From NCBI RefSeq assembly GCF_900182915.1, contig NZ_FXUG01000002.1, positions 124,001 to 188,000 on the forward strand: 64,000 nt of DNA, written 5' to 3'. A model generated the notes under the pieces. That model did not search any database. It saw nothing but the letters and a program-made list of their open reading frames with translations, and was not told the DNA's origin. Of the stretch, positions 54,021-62,604 are shown one piece after another. Numbering within the stretch: position 1 is the first letter of the stretch; each line of letters begins with the position of its first letter. The position numbers and the translations under genes were made by a program. The DNA comes from Neorhodopirellula lusitana (GTDB lineage: Bacteria > Planctomycetota > Planctomycetia > Pirellulales > Pirellulaceae).

Positions 54021-55439
54021 TTAGAAGCTGAATTGAATTTGCGATCTAGCGAGCCATCCGCGATCGCCAGGGTTGATGTCCAGAGATGACGAACTGATCG
54101 AGGCGCCGTCTAGATAGGTAAGGTCCATGACCGCCTTGGCATGGTTCTCTCGAAAGTACCACGCCAGTCCACCGGAGATTTCTTCGCTGCTTTGATTCGA
54201 AGCACCCAGCGTGCCTGAGTTTCCCTCGATATGAGACCAACGGGTGAGTAGTTGCAGTCGGTTAGGGATAGCAAACCAACCCGTCTGCAACCAGAGCCCA
54301 TGATCGAAAAGGTTGGACATTCCCGGGGCGTCCATGCTGCTGACGGTGCGGAAGTAGTATTCGAAACTGGTCGACCATCCTTGATATTTGGTCGATACAT
54401 CGACGCTGAACAGCGAGACATCATAGCTATTGACCGTCAACGGCAGGATGCTGGCGAGCGTTTGGCCGGAATCGACGACGCGCAGGCTATTGAACTCACT
54501 GGTGCCCGCGCGATCAATTTTAGAAGTCGCGAAACCGCAACCGCATCGCATTGCGAGATGTTTGTGTTGCTCGAAGTCTGCCAGTGCACTTTCGTCCCAT
54601 TCTCCGATGGGTTCGGCGTGGGCGCGAACGGAGAACGCAAAGTTGTCGTCCAGTGTGCCGCTACTGCCTGTCTCGGCACCTCCGGTGACCAGCCCGTTGA
54701 ACAAAGCCGCTTCCCAGAAAATGGGGAAAGGGAGTGGATCAATTTTCCCGTAGACGCCCCATGCGAAACTTCGATTGACGTCGAAGAATGTGCTCGCCAT
54801 GGAACGATCGGTGAATTCAAATTCCTTACCCGACAACGAACGCGCCATGTGGAATGGCATTTTGTATTTGCCCGTTCTTAGTCCAAGCACGCCTCGTTCG
54901 AGACCCAGACGCCGATGACCGATGTCGTAGGACAGTGAGTAGTCGAGTAGCCGAACGGTATCGCCGTTGCTGCTTCGGCCGTCCAGTTGGATGTAGTAAG
55001 AGAAGTCAGGGGTGAAGGCGCTTCCCGAGAAAATCAGGCGTCCGCGTTTGAGTTGAAATTGGTTTAGATCAACGTTGGGATCGGCAACGTCCGAAGTGGT
55101 GTGTCGGATCTGACCCCAACCGTTGATTTTCAACCGAAACGGCAGATCGGATAGGTCGAGATCTTCGTTGCGTTTGCTCGCGATAACGAACCCGTCGTCG
55201 TACCCCGCACGGACTCCGTCGAAGACGAATGTCGGTGGCCGATCATCCAGATAGATTTCGTCCTGGCCGGAAATGATTTCACTGAAACGAGGTTCTACTG
55301 TGGGGTCGATTGGCGACGTTTCGGGCGGGATGTACTCTGCAGTGAACAATTCCTGAAGCGATTCTTCTTCACATCGTGCGGCGGACGGCATCATTGGCGC
55401 CGATAGCATGCAGACCAGAAAAAGAAGCTCGAGACGCAC
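54021..55439 (-). CDS. Phosphate-selective porin O/P family outer-membrane protein
   Basis: 472 residues from GTG 55439, which opens the signal peptide LLFLVCMLSAPMMPSAARC. The mature part is a beta-barrel of the OprO/OprP type: GWGQIRHTTSDVADPN followed by FQLKRGRLIFSGSAFTPDFS, FSYYIQLDGRSSNGDTVRLL, LRTGKYKMPFHMARSLSG, and the terminal aromatic strand LARSQIQFSF. OprP binds phosphate; in planctomycetes related porins have broader or unknown substrates. 83 residues of leading polar sequence precede the barrel. It is divergent from the flippase gene. Confidence 0.86.
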   Translation of the reverse strand: MRLELLFLVCMLSAPMMPSAARCEEESLQELFTAEYIPPETSPIDPTVEPRFSEIISGQDEIYLDDRPPTFVFDGVRAGYDDGFVIASKRNEDLDLSDLPFRLKINGWGQIRHTTSDVADPNVDLNQFQLKRGRLIFSGSAFTPDFSYYIQLDGRSSNGDTVRLLDYSLSYDIGHRRLGLERGVLGLRTGKYKMPFHMARSLSGKEFEFTDRSMASTFFDVNRSFAWGVYGKIDPLPFPIFWEAALFNGLVTGGAETGSSGTLDDNFAFSVRAHAEPIGEWDESALADFEQHKHLAMRCGCGFATSKIDRAGTSEFNSLRVVDSGQTLASILPLTVNSYDVSLFSVDVSTKYQGWSTSFEYYFRTVSSMDAPGMSNLFDHGLWLQTGWFAIPNRLQLLTRWSHIEGNSGTLGASNQSSEEISGGLAWYFRENHAKAVMDLTYLDGASISSSSLDINPGDRGWLARSQIQFSF

Positions 55440-55764
55440 TGGGGAAGCCCTGTCGTTAAAAATGAAATAATCCGTCTTTTCATTTATCGACCTACAATTG
55501 CCACAATCCGAGTGAGTGTCAGTAGCCTGCGGCCTGCGTTGACCAGGGAAGCTGTAGGGATTGCATGGCGAGTGCTTTTCTGGGCTTGTTGAGACGGATT
55601 GGAGGAGCTCTTTTCAGGTAGGGAATGGCGGCCAGGTCCACCTCCAATACTGTCATCAATATTCGCAATCTATACTTTGCCGATAACACTGAGGTAATCC
55701 GCTGCGTCGAGTCGGCGTCGCTATTGTCCGTCGAGATTCGAAATCGTTCCATTGTGAAGATGGC
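55440..55764. promoter_or_regulatory. Intergenic region upstream of the flippase gene
   Basis: 325 bp between the divergent porin and flippase genes. It should hold both promoters. A minus-strand frame of about 77 residues (start 55752) is visible but has no ribosome-binding site or family resemblance, so I do not call it. Confidence 0.4.
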
Positions 55765-57099
55765 TTGAACACAAAATTGCAATCCGAATTGAACGCACAG
55801 CCACGGGTCGCGGTGATCTTGGTGATCATCACGTTCATTGGCGTCGGGTTGGGATATGCCTCTACGATCATCGCGGCCAGAATTCTGGGCCCGATCGGCT
55901 TCAAGCAGTATGCCGTTGCGATCGCGACGTTGGGCGTGTTGTCGTCGATCGCCGAGATGGGTGTCGGGAAAAATGCGTTGAAGGTTCTGCCTGGATTCCA
56001 GGTTTCTGACCAGATGTCTTTTGCGTCGGGATATTGGCGATACAGCATCGCGACGGCATTCATTGCCAGCATGACGATTGCGGTACTGGTGGTCGCGTGG
56101 AACCTGCTATTTCGGGATGTCGAGGCGGCAAAGCCAGTCGCAGTGGCGATGGCATTCCTTCCCTTTGCGGCGCTGTGTGGGGTGGGAATTGATTTGGTGA
56201 TGGCAAACCGCCTTGCCATTGGTGGGGCGCTCATTGCTCGATTGATTGTTCCCGGGACAACGCTCTTGTTGTTGACCGGTGTGAGCGTTTACGGAATCAA
56301 TGTCTCGATTTCGGTGATGGTGATGTTGTATGGAGCCGGGTGCGTGTTGGGTGCGTTGCTTGCCTTGGGCGTGTTTTGGCGGTCTTCGCCGAGCGAGTAC
56401 TTTGCCGCTGCGCCGTCGTATCGCACGAAGGCTTGGCTACGGCAATCGATCTATTTCGCCATTTTCGCGTTGCTCGCCAGTGCTCTTTTTCGCGTCAGTG
56501 TTTTGGCTTTAGAGACGCTGCCGATTGATGCGATCGAGGTTGCATTGATGGCAGCAGCTTTGGATACAGGATGCCTGATTCTTTTGCTGGCCAAGTCGAC
56601 CGATAAGCTGTTTCAGCCGCAGATGTCGATTGTGATTGCAGAGTCTGACTGGGAAACTGGATTGAAGATTCGAACCAAACGAAGATGCATCATCGGGGGC
56701 GCGTGCGCGCTGTTCTTGTTGGTCATCTGGCTATTCGGAAAACGAATACTCGGCTTGTACGGTGAAGAGTTCCAGGCGGCTTACCCGGCTTTATGCTTCG
56801 TTGCGGTGGGGGCTTCAGCTTGGACGTTCTTTTCTCTGTCACCGATGTTCCTGCACTATCGCGGAAAGAGCGTCTTTGTACTGGTGGTTACTGCATTGGC
56901 CAACGTTGCAATGATCGCAGCAACGGTGTGGTATGGGACGACCAATGGAGCCACGGGCGCGGGCTTGGTGTTCTGCGTCGCGTTGGTGACAACGATCTTG
57001 CTGTTTCGATCCCGGGCTTTGTCAGAGTTCGATCTTTTGGAGCGTGAAGGTGTTCGGGCGCAGCAAAGACTTGCACTTGAATCAGCGGCCACTGATTGA
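55765..57099 (+). CDS. Polysaccharide flippase (MOP/RfbX-like)
   Basis: 444 residues with about 12 hydrophobic segments (opening VAVILVIITFIGVGLGYAST, then RILGPIGFKQYAVAIATLGV typical of oligosaccharide flippases). It would move lipid-linked oligosaccharide units across the inner membrane for surface polysaccharide assembly, together with the Wza-like exporter. No ATG fits the N-terminus; I take TTG 55765, since GTG 55754 and ATG 55760 are out of frame. Confidence in the start is only moderate. Confidence 0.8.
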   Translation: MNTKLQSELNAQPRVAVILVIITFIGVGLGYASTIIAARILGPIGFKQYAVAIATLGVLSSIAEMGVGKNALKVLPGFQVSDQMSFASGYWRYSIATAFIASMTIAVLVVAWNLLFRDVEAAKPVAVAMAFLPFAALCGVGIDLVMANRLAIGGALIARLIVPGTTLLLLTGVSVYGINVSISVMVMLYGAGCVLGALLALGVFWRSSPSEYFAAAPSYRTKAWLRQSIYFAIFALLASALFRVSVLALETLPIDAIEVALMAAALDTGCLILLLAKSTDKLFQPQMSIVIAESDWETGLKIRTKRRCIIGGACALFLLVIWLFGKRILGLYGEEFQAAYPALCFVAVGASAWTFFSLSPMFLHYRGKSVFVLVVTALANVAMIAATVWYGTTNGATGAGLVFCVALVTTILLFRSRALSEFDLLEREGVRAQQRLALESAATD

Positions 57100-57100
57100 A

Positions 57101-57152
57101 TTCGTTAAGTCGTTTCGTTAAGTCGTTTCGTTAAGTCGTTTCGTTAAGTCGT
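57101..57152 (+). repeat. Four perfect 13-bp tandem repeats
   Basis: TTCGTTAAGTCGT repeated four times without a mismatch, starting two bases after the flippase stop codon and about 167 bp before the next gene. Its role is unknown; unit length is not a multiple of three. Confidence 0.95.
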
Positions 57153-57318
57153 TCAGTGCGTTGCAATTTGAACTACTACCACATCCAGCTGGTTACTTGT
57201 TTGATCGCACACGGGCAACTCATGAGGGGAGCTTTGCATTGAGGGCCAGCATGCACCTTGATTGGGTGGTGCACGATTTGCTGCGTTAGCTGACACGCAA
57301 AAGCAATAACTGAGTAGA

Positions 57319-60300
57319 ATGCTCGCAACTGAAAACCCATGTTCATTGCCAACGTTCAAACGCTTCATGATTGTTTTGCACATCCGCCGTATCGGCTACC
57401 AGTTTCTGTCGCTGATTGCGTTGTTCTGGATTGTTTCGGGCTTGGATTCCTCCTTAGTTGCTTGGGGGCAAGAGCCGACGCAAACCAACGAGGTTTCTGT
57501 TGATGATCCCGACTACCCGATACAGGGTGAGTACGCTGGCGACCATCAGGCCATGCAGGTGATTGCAGCGGGCGATGGTGAGTTTGAATTGGTGCTGTAT
57601 GAAGGCGGGCTTCCTGGAGCCGGAGCCAAACCGACGCCGCCAAGACGCATTGAGGGCGATGCCGAACTGGTCGAAGAATTGGTTGAGTCGATGGAGCTGC
57701 AGCGAGTGGAACGGATCAGCCCGACGCTTGGTGTGAAGGCTCCGACCGACGGCATCGTGTTGTTTGATGGGACTCAAGAGGCAGCCGATAAACACTGGAG
57801 CGGCGGCCAAGTGAGCGATGAGGGGTTGCTTTTGCCGGGCACGACGACGAAGGCGACCTTTCAAGATTACTCATTGCATGTTGAGTTTCGAACGCCTTGG
57901 GAACCCACTCGAAGTGGTCAACAGCGAGGTAATAGTGGTGTCTATCATCAAGCTCGCTACGAGACACAGATTTTGGATTCGTTCGGCTTGGAGGGACTCA
58001 ATAACGAGGCGGGTGGAATCTACGAATTACACGCTCCGGCGGTGAACGCTTGCTTGCCACCAATGACTTGGCAGACATACGACATCGATTTCACGGCAGC
58101 TCGATTTGACGACGCGGGAACCAAGACCGCTGACGCTCGTTTGACGGTGCGATTGAATGGGATTTTGGTTCAAGACGATGTGAGTTTAGCCCGGATCACA
58201 CGCGCGGCGCCGCAAGCCGAGGCACCCGATGCCGGGCCGATTTACTTGCAAGACCATCGTAATGCGGTGCGTTTTCGAAACATCTGGATTGTGCCTCGTG
58301 ACGCGGACCGCGAAGCGGGACGACCGATTGTGCCGGGCTTTGAACGCTTCTTTGCTGGTAACACGAAGACGCTTGCCGATGGTGGTGAGTTGCTGCTGAA
58401 CAGCCTTGCTTGTGATGCTTGCCACAGTGGTGCGTCGGTTGGTTTGCCTGCACAACGCGGACCTGATTTAAGTGAAGTCGCTGGGCGAGTTCGTCCGGAC
58501 GCGTTGTTGGCCATGGTCACGGACCCGCATGGTGCCAAGCCTGGCACGACCATGCCTGATCCTTGGGTGGGTGTCAGTGATGTCGACCGCAGTCAACGTT
58601 CCAAGGCGATCGCCAGCTATTTGGCGCTGAGCGGGAAGGTGCCGTTGCTTGATCAGGCGGTGAGTCGAGAAGTCGCCCAACGTGGTAAGTCGCTCTATCA
58701 AGAAGTCGGGTGTGCCGCCTGTCATGCCAGCGACCCCGGTGATGCATCAACAGTGGGATTTACGTCCGTTCCCCTGGTCGACCTGCATCAAAAATACACG
58801 CTCAGGTCACTGTCGAAATTTTTGCAAGCACCTCACGAGGTGCGACCAGGCCTACGAATGCCCGCTTTGACGGGCAGCCCTGACGAAGCGACCGCGATCG
58901 CTGCCTATCTCACTGAAGAGGTGACGGTAGGTGAAGAGACCCTGTCGATTCGTCGTTCGGTCTATCGTGGCTTTTGGAAGCAGATGCCTGATTTCACTGA
59001 GTTGGAACCGGAGAGCCAAGACTTGGTTAGCGGTTTAAAGTTTGATGACATCCGACCTAAAAATGGATACGGAGTGGTTTTCGAAGCGATGCTTTCAGTG
59101 CCTCGGGACGATACCTATGTGTTTGAGTTATCCAGTGACGATGGCAGTAACATCACCGTCGGCAAACGCCGGCTAAACAATGACGGTATCCATGCTCGAA
59201 CGACACGCAAGCGAAGTATAGCACTGACTGCGGGCGCTCATCCGATTCGAGTTGAGTTCTTTAACGCGGGTGGTGGAGCTGAACTGGACGTGGAAATTGT
59301 CGATCCTATTTCCGGCAAATTCCCGTTGGCAAGCTGGTTGTTCGACGAGAATCAAACAAAGCAACTCGAACTTTTGCCGAGCGAATTCAAGCCTGATGCG
59401 TCACTAGTTGAAACGGGGAAACAGTGGTTCCGTTCCACCGGATGTGCGAATTGCCACAAGGCTCGTGAGGTGACGTCGACGATGGCTCAAGCTCCTTCGC
59501 TGGAACAGTCACGGGCCGGCCAAGGTTGTCTCGCTGAAGAAGTGCAATCGCCTGCGATGGATTTTGGTTTGGGCAGTGTGCAGCGAGCTGCACTGACGGC
59601 GGCGATCGAGCGACGTCGGGCCGGCGGAGTTCCAGAAGTGGATGACGCCAAGCTCGTGCACCTGACCATGGCGGCGCTAAATTGCTACGCATGTCACGCT
59701 CGCGACCAAAAGGGTGGAGCGGAACGAGGAAAGGTTGCGTTCTTCCAAACGACGACTCCCGAAATGGGCTTGGAAGGTCAAGTTCCGCCACCGCTCGATG
59801 GCGTCGGTGACAAGTTGAACGATGCGTACTTTAAAAACGTTTTGGATAACGGTGCCAACATCCGTCCTTACATGAAGGTGCGGATGCCGGGGTTCCAGTA
59901 CGAGCCTCTGCAAGCATTGCATGCCGCGTTCAATTCGCTTGACCGCCGTGATGAAATGAAGACGGCTGATCAGTCCCAGGACGCCGAGACGGTGGTTTCA
60001 ACGGGGCGACAATTATGTGGCAACGCGGGGCTGGCTTGCATCAAGTGCCATAGTTTTGGCGGTGAGAAAGGAGGCGGGATCGGCGCGATCGACATGTTGA
60101 AGATGCCTGAGCGACTTCGCGTGGAATGGTTCCATCGCTATCTACAAGATCCGGTTGCGTATCGTCCGGGGACGCGGATGCCCAACAGTTTCCCCGATGG
60201 CAAATCCGCTTTGGTGGACATTTATGGTGGTGATCCAACGCTGCAGATCGATGCGATCTGGAAATATCTACAGCAGGGTGAAAAGGCCGAGGAACCCGAA

Positions 60301-60969
60301 GGCTTGAAGCAGGGGGCGATTGTCTTGACACCAGATCAACGGCCTCGGATCTATCGAAACTTCTTTGTGGATGTGACTGCCCGCGGTATCGGAGTGGGAT
60401 ATCCCGAGAAGGTAAATCTGATCTGGGACGCCGAAGAGATGAATCTCGCCATGGTGTGGGAGAACAGTTTCGTGGATGCATCGTTGCATTGGGTCGGACG
60501 TGGTCAAGGAAGACAGAAGCCTTTGGGAGACCGCTTGGTTGCGATTGATCCGGCGACACCCTTCGCCGTTTTGGAATCGAAAGACGAAGCATGGCCGCAG
60601 TCGAGCGGTCGTGAACTTGGGTATCGATTCAGAGGCTACCGTCTGAATCAACTGGGGCGACCCGCATTTCAATATTCCATCGGAAGTGTTGCGATCACGG
60701 ATGCACCCCGGCCTCAAGTGGAGTCTCGTGGGTTGGTTCGGAACCTGAAGTTGGATACGACCGGCGACGAACCAAATGGCTTGCTCGTATGGCAGCCTGC
60801 GACTGGAGAAATTGAACCAACCGAGCGAGGATTCCGGATCAACGGACGAGTCGAAATGATCATCGAGGGCGTTGATTGCGAGCTGGTTTCAAGTGGAGGT
60901 CAACAAACTCTTCGGGCCGTGATTCCGGCCGGTGGATTGACCCAAATTCAACAGACTCTTTTGTGGTAG
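57319..60969 (+). CDS. Large secreted multi-heme protein with DUF1080 and PA14-like domains
   Basis: 1216 residues. An N-terminal signal or anchor (FLSLIALFWIVSGLDSSLVA) is followed by a 3-keto-disaccharide hydrolase-like (DUF1080) domain at about 100-330 (GIVLFDGTQEAADKHWSGGQ, RGNSGVYHQARYETQILDSF). Five c-type heme CxxCH sites are at residues 365, 465, 709, 789 and 907, in separate cytochrome-c-like segments. A PA14-like lectin domain is at about 560-670 (VFELSSDDGSNITVGKRRLN). The start could also be ATG 57367, which begins closer to the signal. It lies 80 bp upstream of the DUF7133-type gene; together these resemble the planctomycete pairing of cytochrome and sugar-dehydrogenase-like propellers. 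Confidence 0.85.
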   Translation: MLATENPCSLPTFKRFMIVLHIRRIGYQFLSLIALFWIVSGLDSSLVAWGQEPTQTNEVSVDDPDYPIQGEYAGDHQAMQVIAAGDGEFELVLYEGGLPGAGAKPTPPRRIEGDAELVEELVESMELQRVERISPTLGVKAPTDGIVLFDGTQEAADKHWSGGQVSDEGLLLPGTTTKATFQDYSLHVEFRTPWEPTRSGQQRGNSGVYHQARYETQILDSFGLEGLNNEAGGIYELHAPAVNACLPPMTWQTYDIDFTAARFDDAGTKTADARLTVRLNGILVQDDVSLARITRAAPQAEAPDAGPIYLQDHRNAVRFRNIWIVPRDADREAGRPIVPGFERFFAGNTKTLADGGELLLNSLACDACHSGASVGLPAQRGPDLSEVAGRVRPDALLAMVTDPHGAKPGTTMPDPWVGVSDVDRSQRSKAIASYLALSGKVPLLDQAVSREVAQRGKSLYQEVGCAACHASDPGDASTVGFTSVPLVDLHQKYTLRSLSKFLQAPHEVRPGLRMPALTGSPDEATAIAAYLTEEVTVGEETLSIRRSVYRGFWKQMPDFTELEPESQDLVSGLKFDDIRPKNGYGVVFEAMLSVPRDDTYVFELSSDDGSNITVGKRRLNNDGIHARTTRKRSIALTAGAHPIRVEFFNAGGGAELDVEIVDPISGKFPLASWLFDENQTKQLELLPSEFKPDASLVETGKQWFRSTGCANCHKAREVTSTMAQAPSLEQSRAGQGCLAEEVQSPAMDFGLGSVQRAALTAAIERRRAGGVPEVDDAKLVHLTMAALNCYACHARDQKGGAERGKVAFFQTTTPEMGLEGQVPPPLDGVGDKLNDAYFKNVLDNGANIRPYMKVRMPGFQYEPLQALHAAFNSLDRRDEMKTADQSQDAETVVSTGRQLCGNAGLACIKCHSFGGEKGGGIGAIDMLKMPERLRVEWFHRYLQDPVAYRPGTRMPNSFPDGKSALVDIYGGDPTLQIDAIWKYLQQGEKAEEPEGLKQGAIVLTPDQRPRIYRNFFVDVTARGIGVGYPEKVNLIWDAEEMNLAMVWENSFVDASLHWVGRGQGRQKPLGDRLVAIDPATPFAVLESKDEAWPQSSGRELGYRFRGYRLNQLGRPAFQYSIGSVAITDAPRPQVESRGLVRNLKLDTTGDEPNGLLVWQPATGEIEPTERGFRINGRVEMIIEGVDCELVSSGGQQTLRAVIPAGGLTQIQQTLLW

Positions 60970-61049
60970 GAAGCGGCTCGAGGCTGTTTTTCGACTGCGG
61001 TTCATATTATTTATCGATTGATTGTTCACTCTTACCCTGACTTTTTTCC

Positions 61050-62588
61050 ATGAAATCATTCAGCTCGTTTCTAGCGATTTCTCTTGTGATGTTTGGGACC
61101 GCGCCGCTGGCGTGGTCAGTCCAGGATAACGGAGGGAAATCCAGCATCGTCGAATCGAAGCAATCGCAGTCCGAGCAAGTGAAGCCCAGCGAAAGCGACT
61201 ACTACCCGATCACAGCTTTTGAGTTGCCGCCCAACGAGAAGATCGAGGCTTGTGGTTTCCAGTTGATGGATGACGGGAAGATGGCGGTGTGTTCGCGCCG
61301 AGGAGACATTTTTGTGATCGCGGATCCGCTGGCGAAAGAAGTGAAGGCGAGTCAGTTCAGTGTCTTTGCACGTGGTTTGCATGAACCGCTTAGTTTGGCT
61401 TTGAAGGATGGTTGGCTGTACGCGGTCCAGCGTCCCGAGGTTACTCGCATGCGAGATGAGGACGGTGACGGCCAAGCGGATGTCTTTGAAACCTATGCCG
61501 ACGGTTGGGGCATCTCGGGCGACTATCACGAGTATGCATTTGGTTCAAAATTCGACAAAGACGGTGAGATGGCAATCACGTTGTGCTTGACCGGTTCGTA
61601 TACCAGCGACGTTGCTTTTCGCGGTTGGGCGATGAAGATCACCAAAGACGGTGAAACCATTCCGATGTGCAGTGGTGTGCGGTCGCCCGCTGGGATCGGT
61701 GCCAATGCGGAAGGCGTTCTCTTCTACACGGACAACCAGGGACCGTGGAATGGAACGTGTGGATTGAAGGTGTTGCAACATGGGAAGTTCCTCGGGCACC
61801 CAGGCGGGCTGAAATGGTATCCGCTCGCCAAGGACGTGATGGGGGAGCAACCCATCGCGCCGATGACCGGTAGCCGCATGCCGATCGAAGAAAGCAAAAT
61901 CAAGCAGCTGATACCGCCCGCGATTCTGTTTCCTTACGGCAAAATGGGGAAAAGCGCATCCGGTGTCGCTTGTGACACAACCGGCGGGAAGTTTGGCCCG
62001 TTTGAGGACCAGTTGTTTGTGGCCGATCAATCGGACAGTACGGTCATGCGAGTCTTTCTCGAAAAGGTAGACGGCGTTTACCAAGGCGCCTGTTTCCCAT
62101 TTCGCAAGGGGTTTTCGTCCGGCAACGTTGGGCTGGAAATGACACCGACTGGTGCGATGTTTGTTGGTGGAACCAATCGGGGTTGGGGCTCAGTCGGGCC
62201 GCGACCGTGTGCGATTGAGCGGATGGATTGGAGCGGCAAAGTTCCCTTCGAGATCAAAGAGATGCGGCTCAATCCAGACGGGTTTGAATTGACCTTCACG
62301 GAGCCGGTTAGTGAATCAGCGAGTGATGTGGGCAGCTACCAACTCAGTACCTACACGTACGAATATCGAGAGGAGTACGGCAGTCCGGAAGTGGATGCGA
62401 CCGAGCCAATCATCACCAAGGCGGTGCGTTCGGACGACGGAATGCGAGTGACACTGGCCGTTGACGGGCTGCAGTTAGGACACGTCCACGAATTGAAGGC
62501 GGCTGGCATTCATAACCAGGAAGGGTTGCCGCTCTTGCATGACGAGGCTTACTACACGATCAACCGGTTCGTGACACCGGAAAATTGA
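61050..62588 (+). CDS. Secreted DUF7133/PQQ-sorbosone-dehydrogenase-like protein
   Basis: 512 residues with the signal peptide [21 protein letters not shown] six-bladed beta-propeller follows ([79 protein letters not shown]), like the DUF7133 and soluble aldose-sugar dehydrogenase families; DxDGDGxxD is a calcium-binding-like loop. C-terminal beta-sandwich from about 415. Whether it is an enzyme is unclear; the cytochrome neighbour suggests electrons from sugar oxidation could pass to the heme protein, which is inference. Confidence 0.8.
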   Translation: MKSFSSFLAISLVMFGTAPLAWSVQDNGGKSSIVESKQSQSEQVKPSESDYYPITAFELPPNEKIEACGFQLMDDGKMAVCSRRGDIFVIADPLAKEVKASQFSVFARGLHEPLSLALKDGWLYAVQRPEVTRMRDEDGDGQADVFETYADGWGISGDYHEYAFGSKFDKDGEMAITLCLTGSYTSDVAFRGWAMKITKDGETIPMCSGVRSPAGIGANAEGVLFYTDNQGPWNGTCGLKVLQHGKFLGHPGGLKWYPLAKDVMGEQPIAPMTGSRMPIEESKIKQLIPPAILFPYGKMGKSASGVACDTTGGKFGPFEDQLFVADQSDSTVMRVFLEKVDGVYQGACFPFRKGFSSGNVGLEMTPTGAMFVGGTNRGWGSVGPRPCAIERMDWSGKVPFEIKEMRLNPDGFELTFTEPVSESASDVGSYQLSTYTYEYREEYGSPEVDATEPIITKAVRSDDGMRVTLAVDGLQLGHVHELKAAGIHNQEGLPLLHDEAYYTINRFVTPEN

Positions 62589-62604
62589 GCCAAGGCGCGT
62601 GGTG

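Noticed and set aside
55519-55782. Minus-strand gene upstream of the flippase
   Set aside because: No ribosome-binding site, no family resemblance, overlaps the presumed flippase start.
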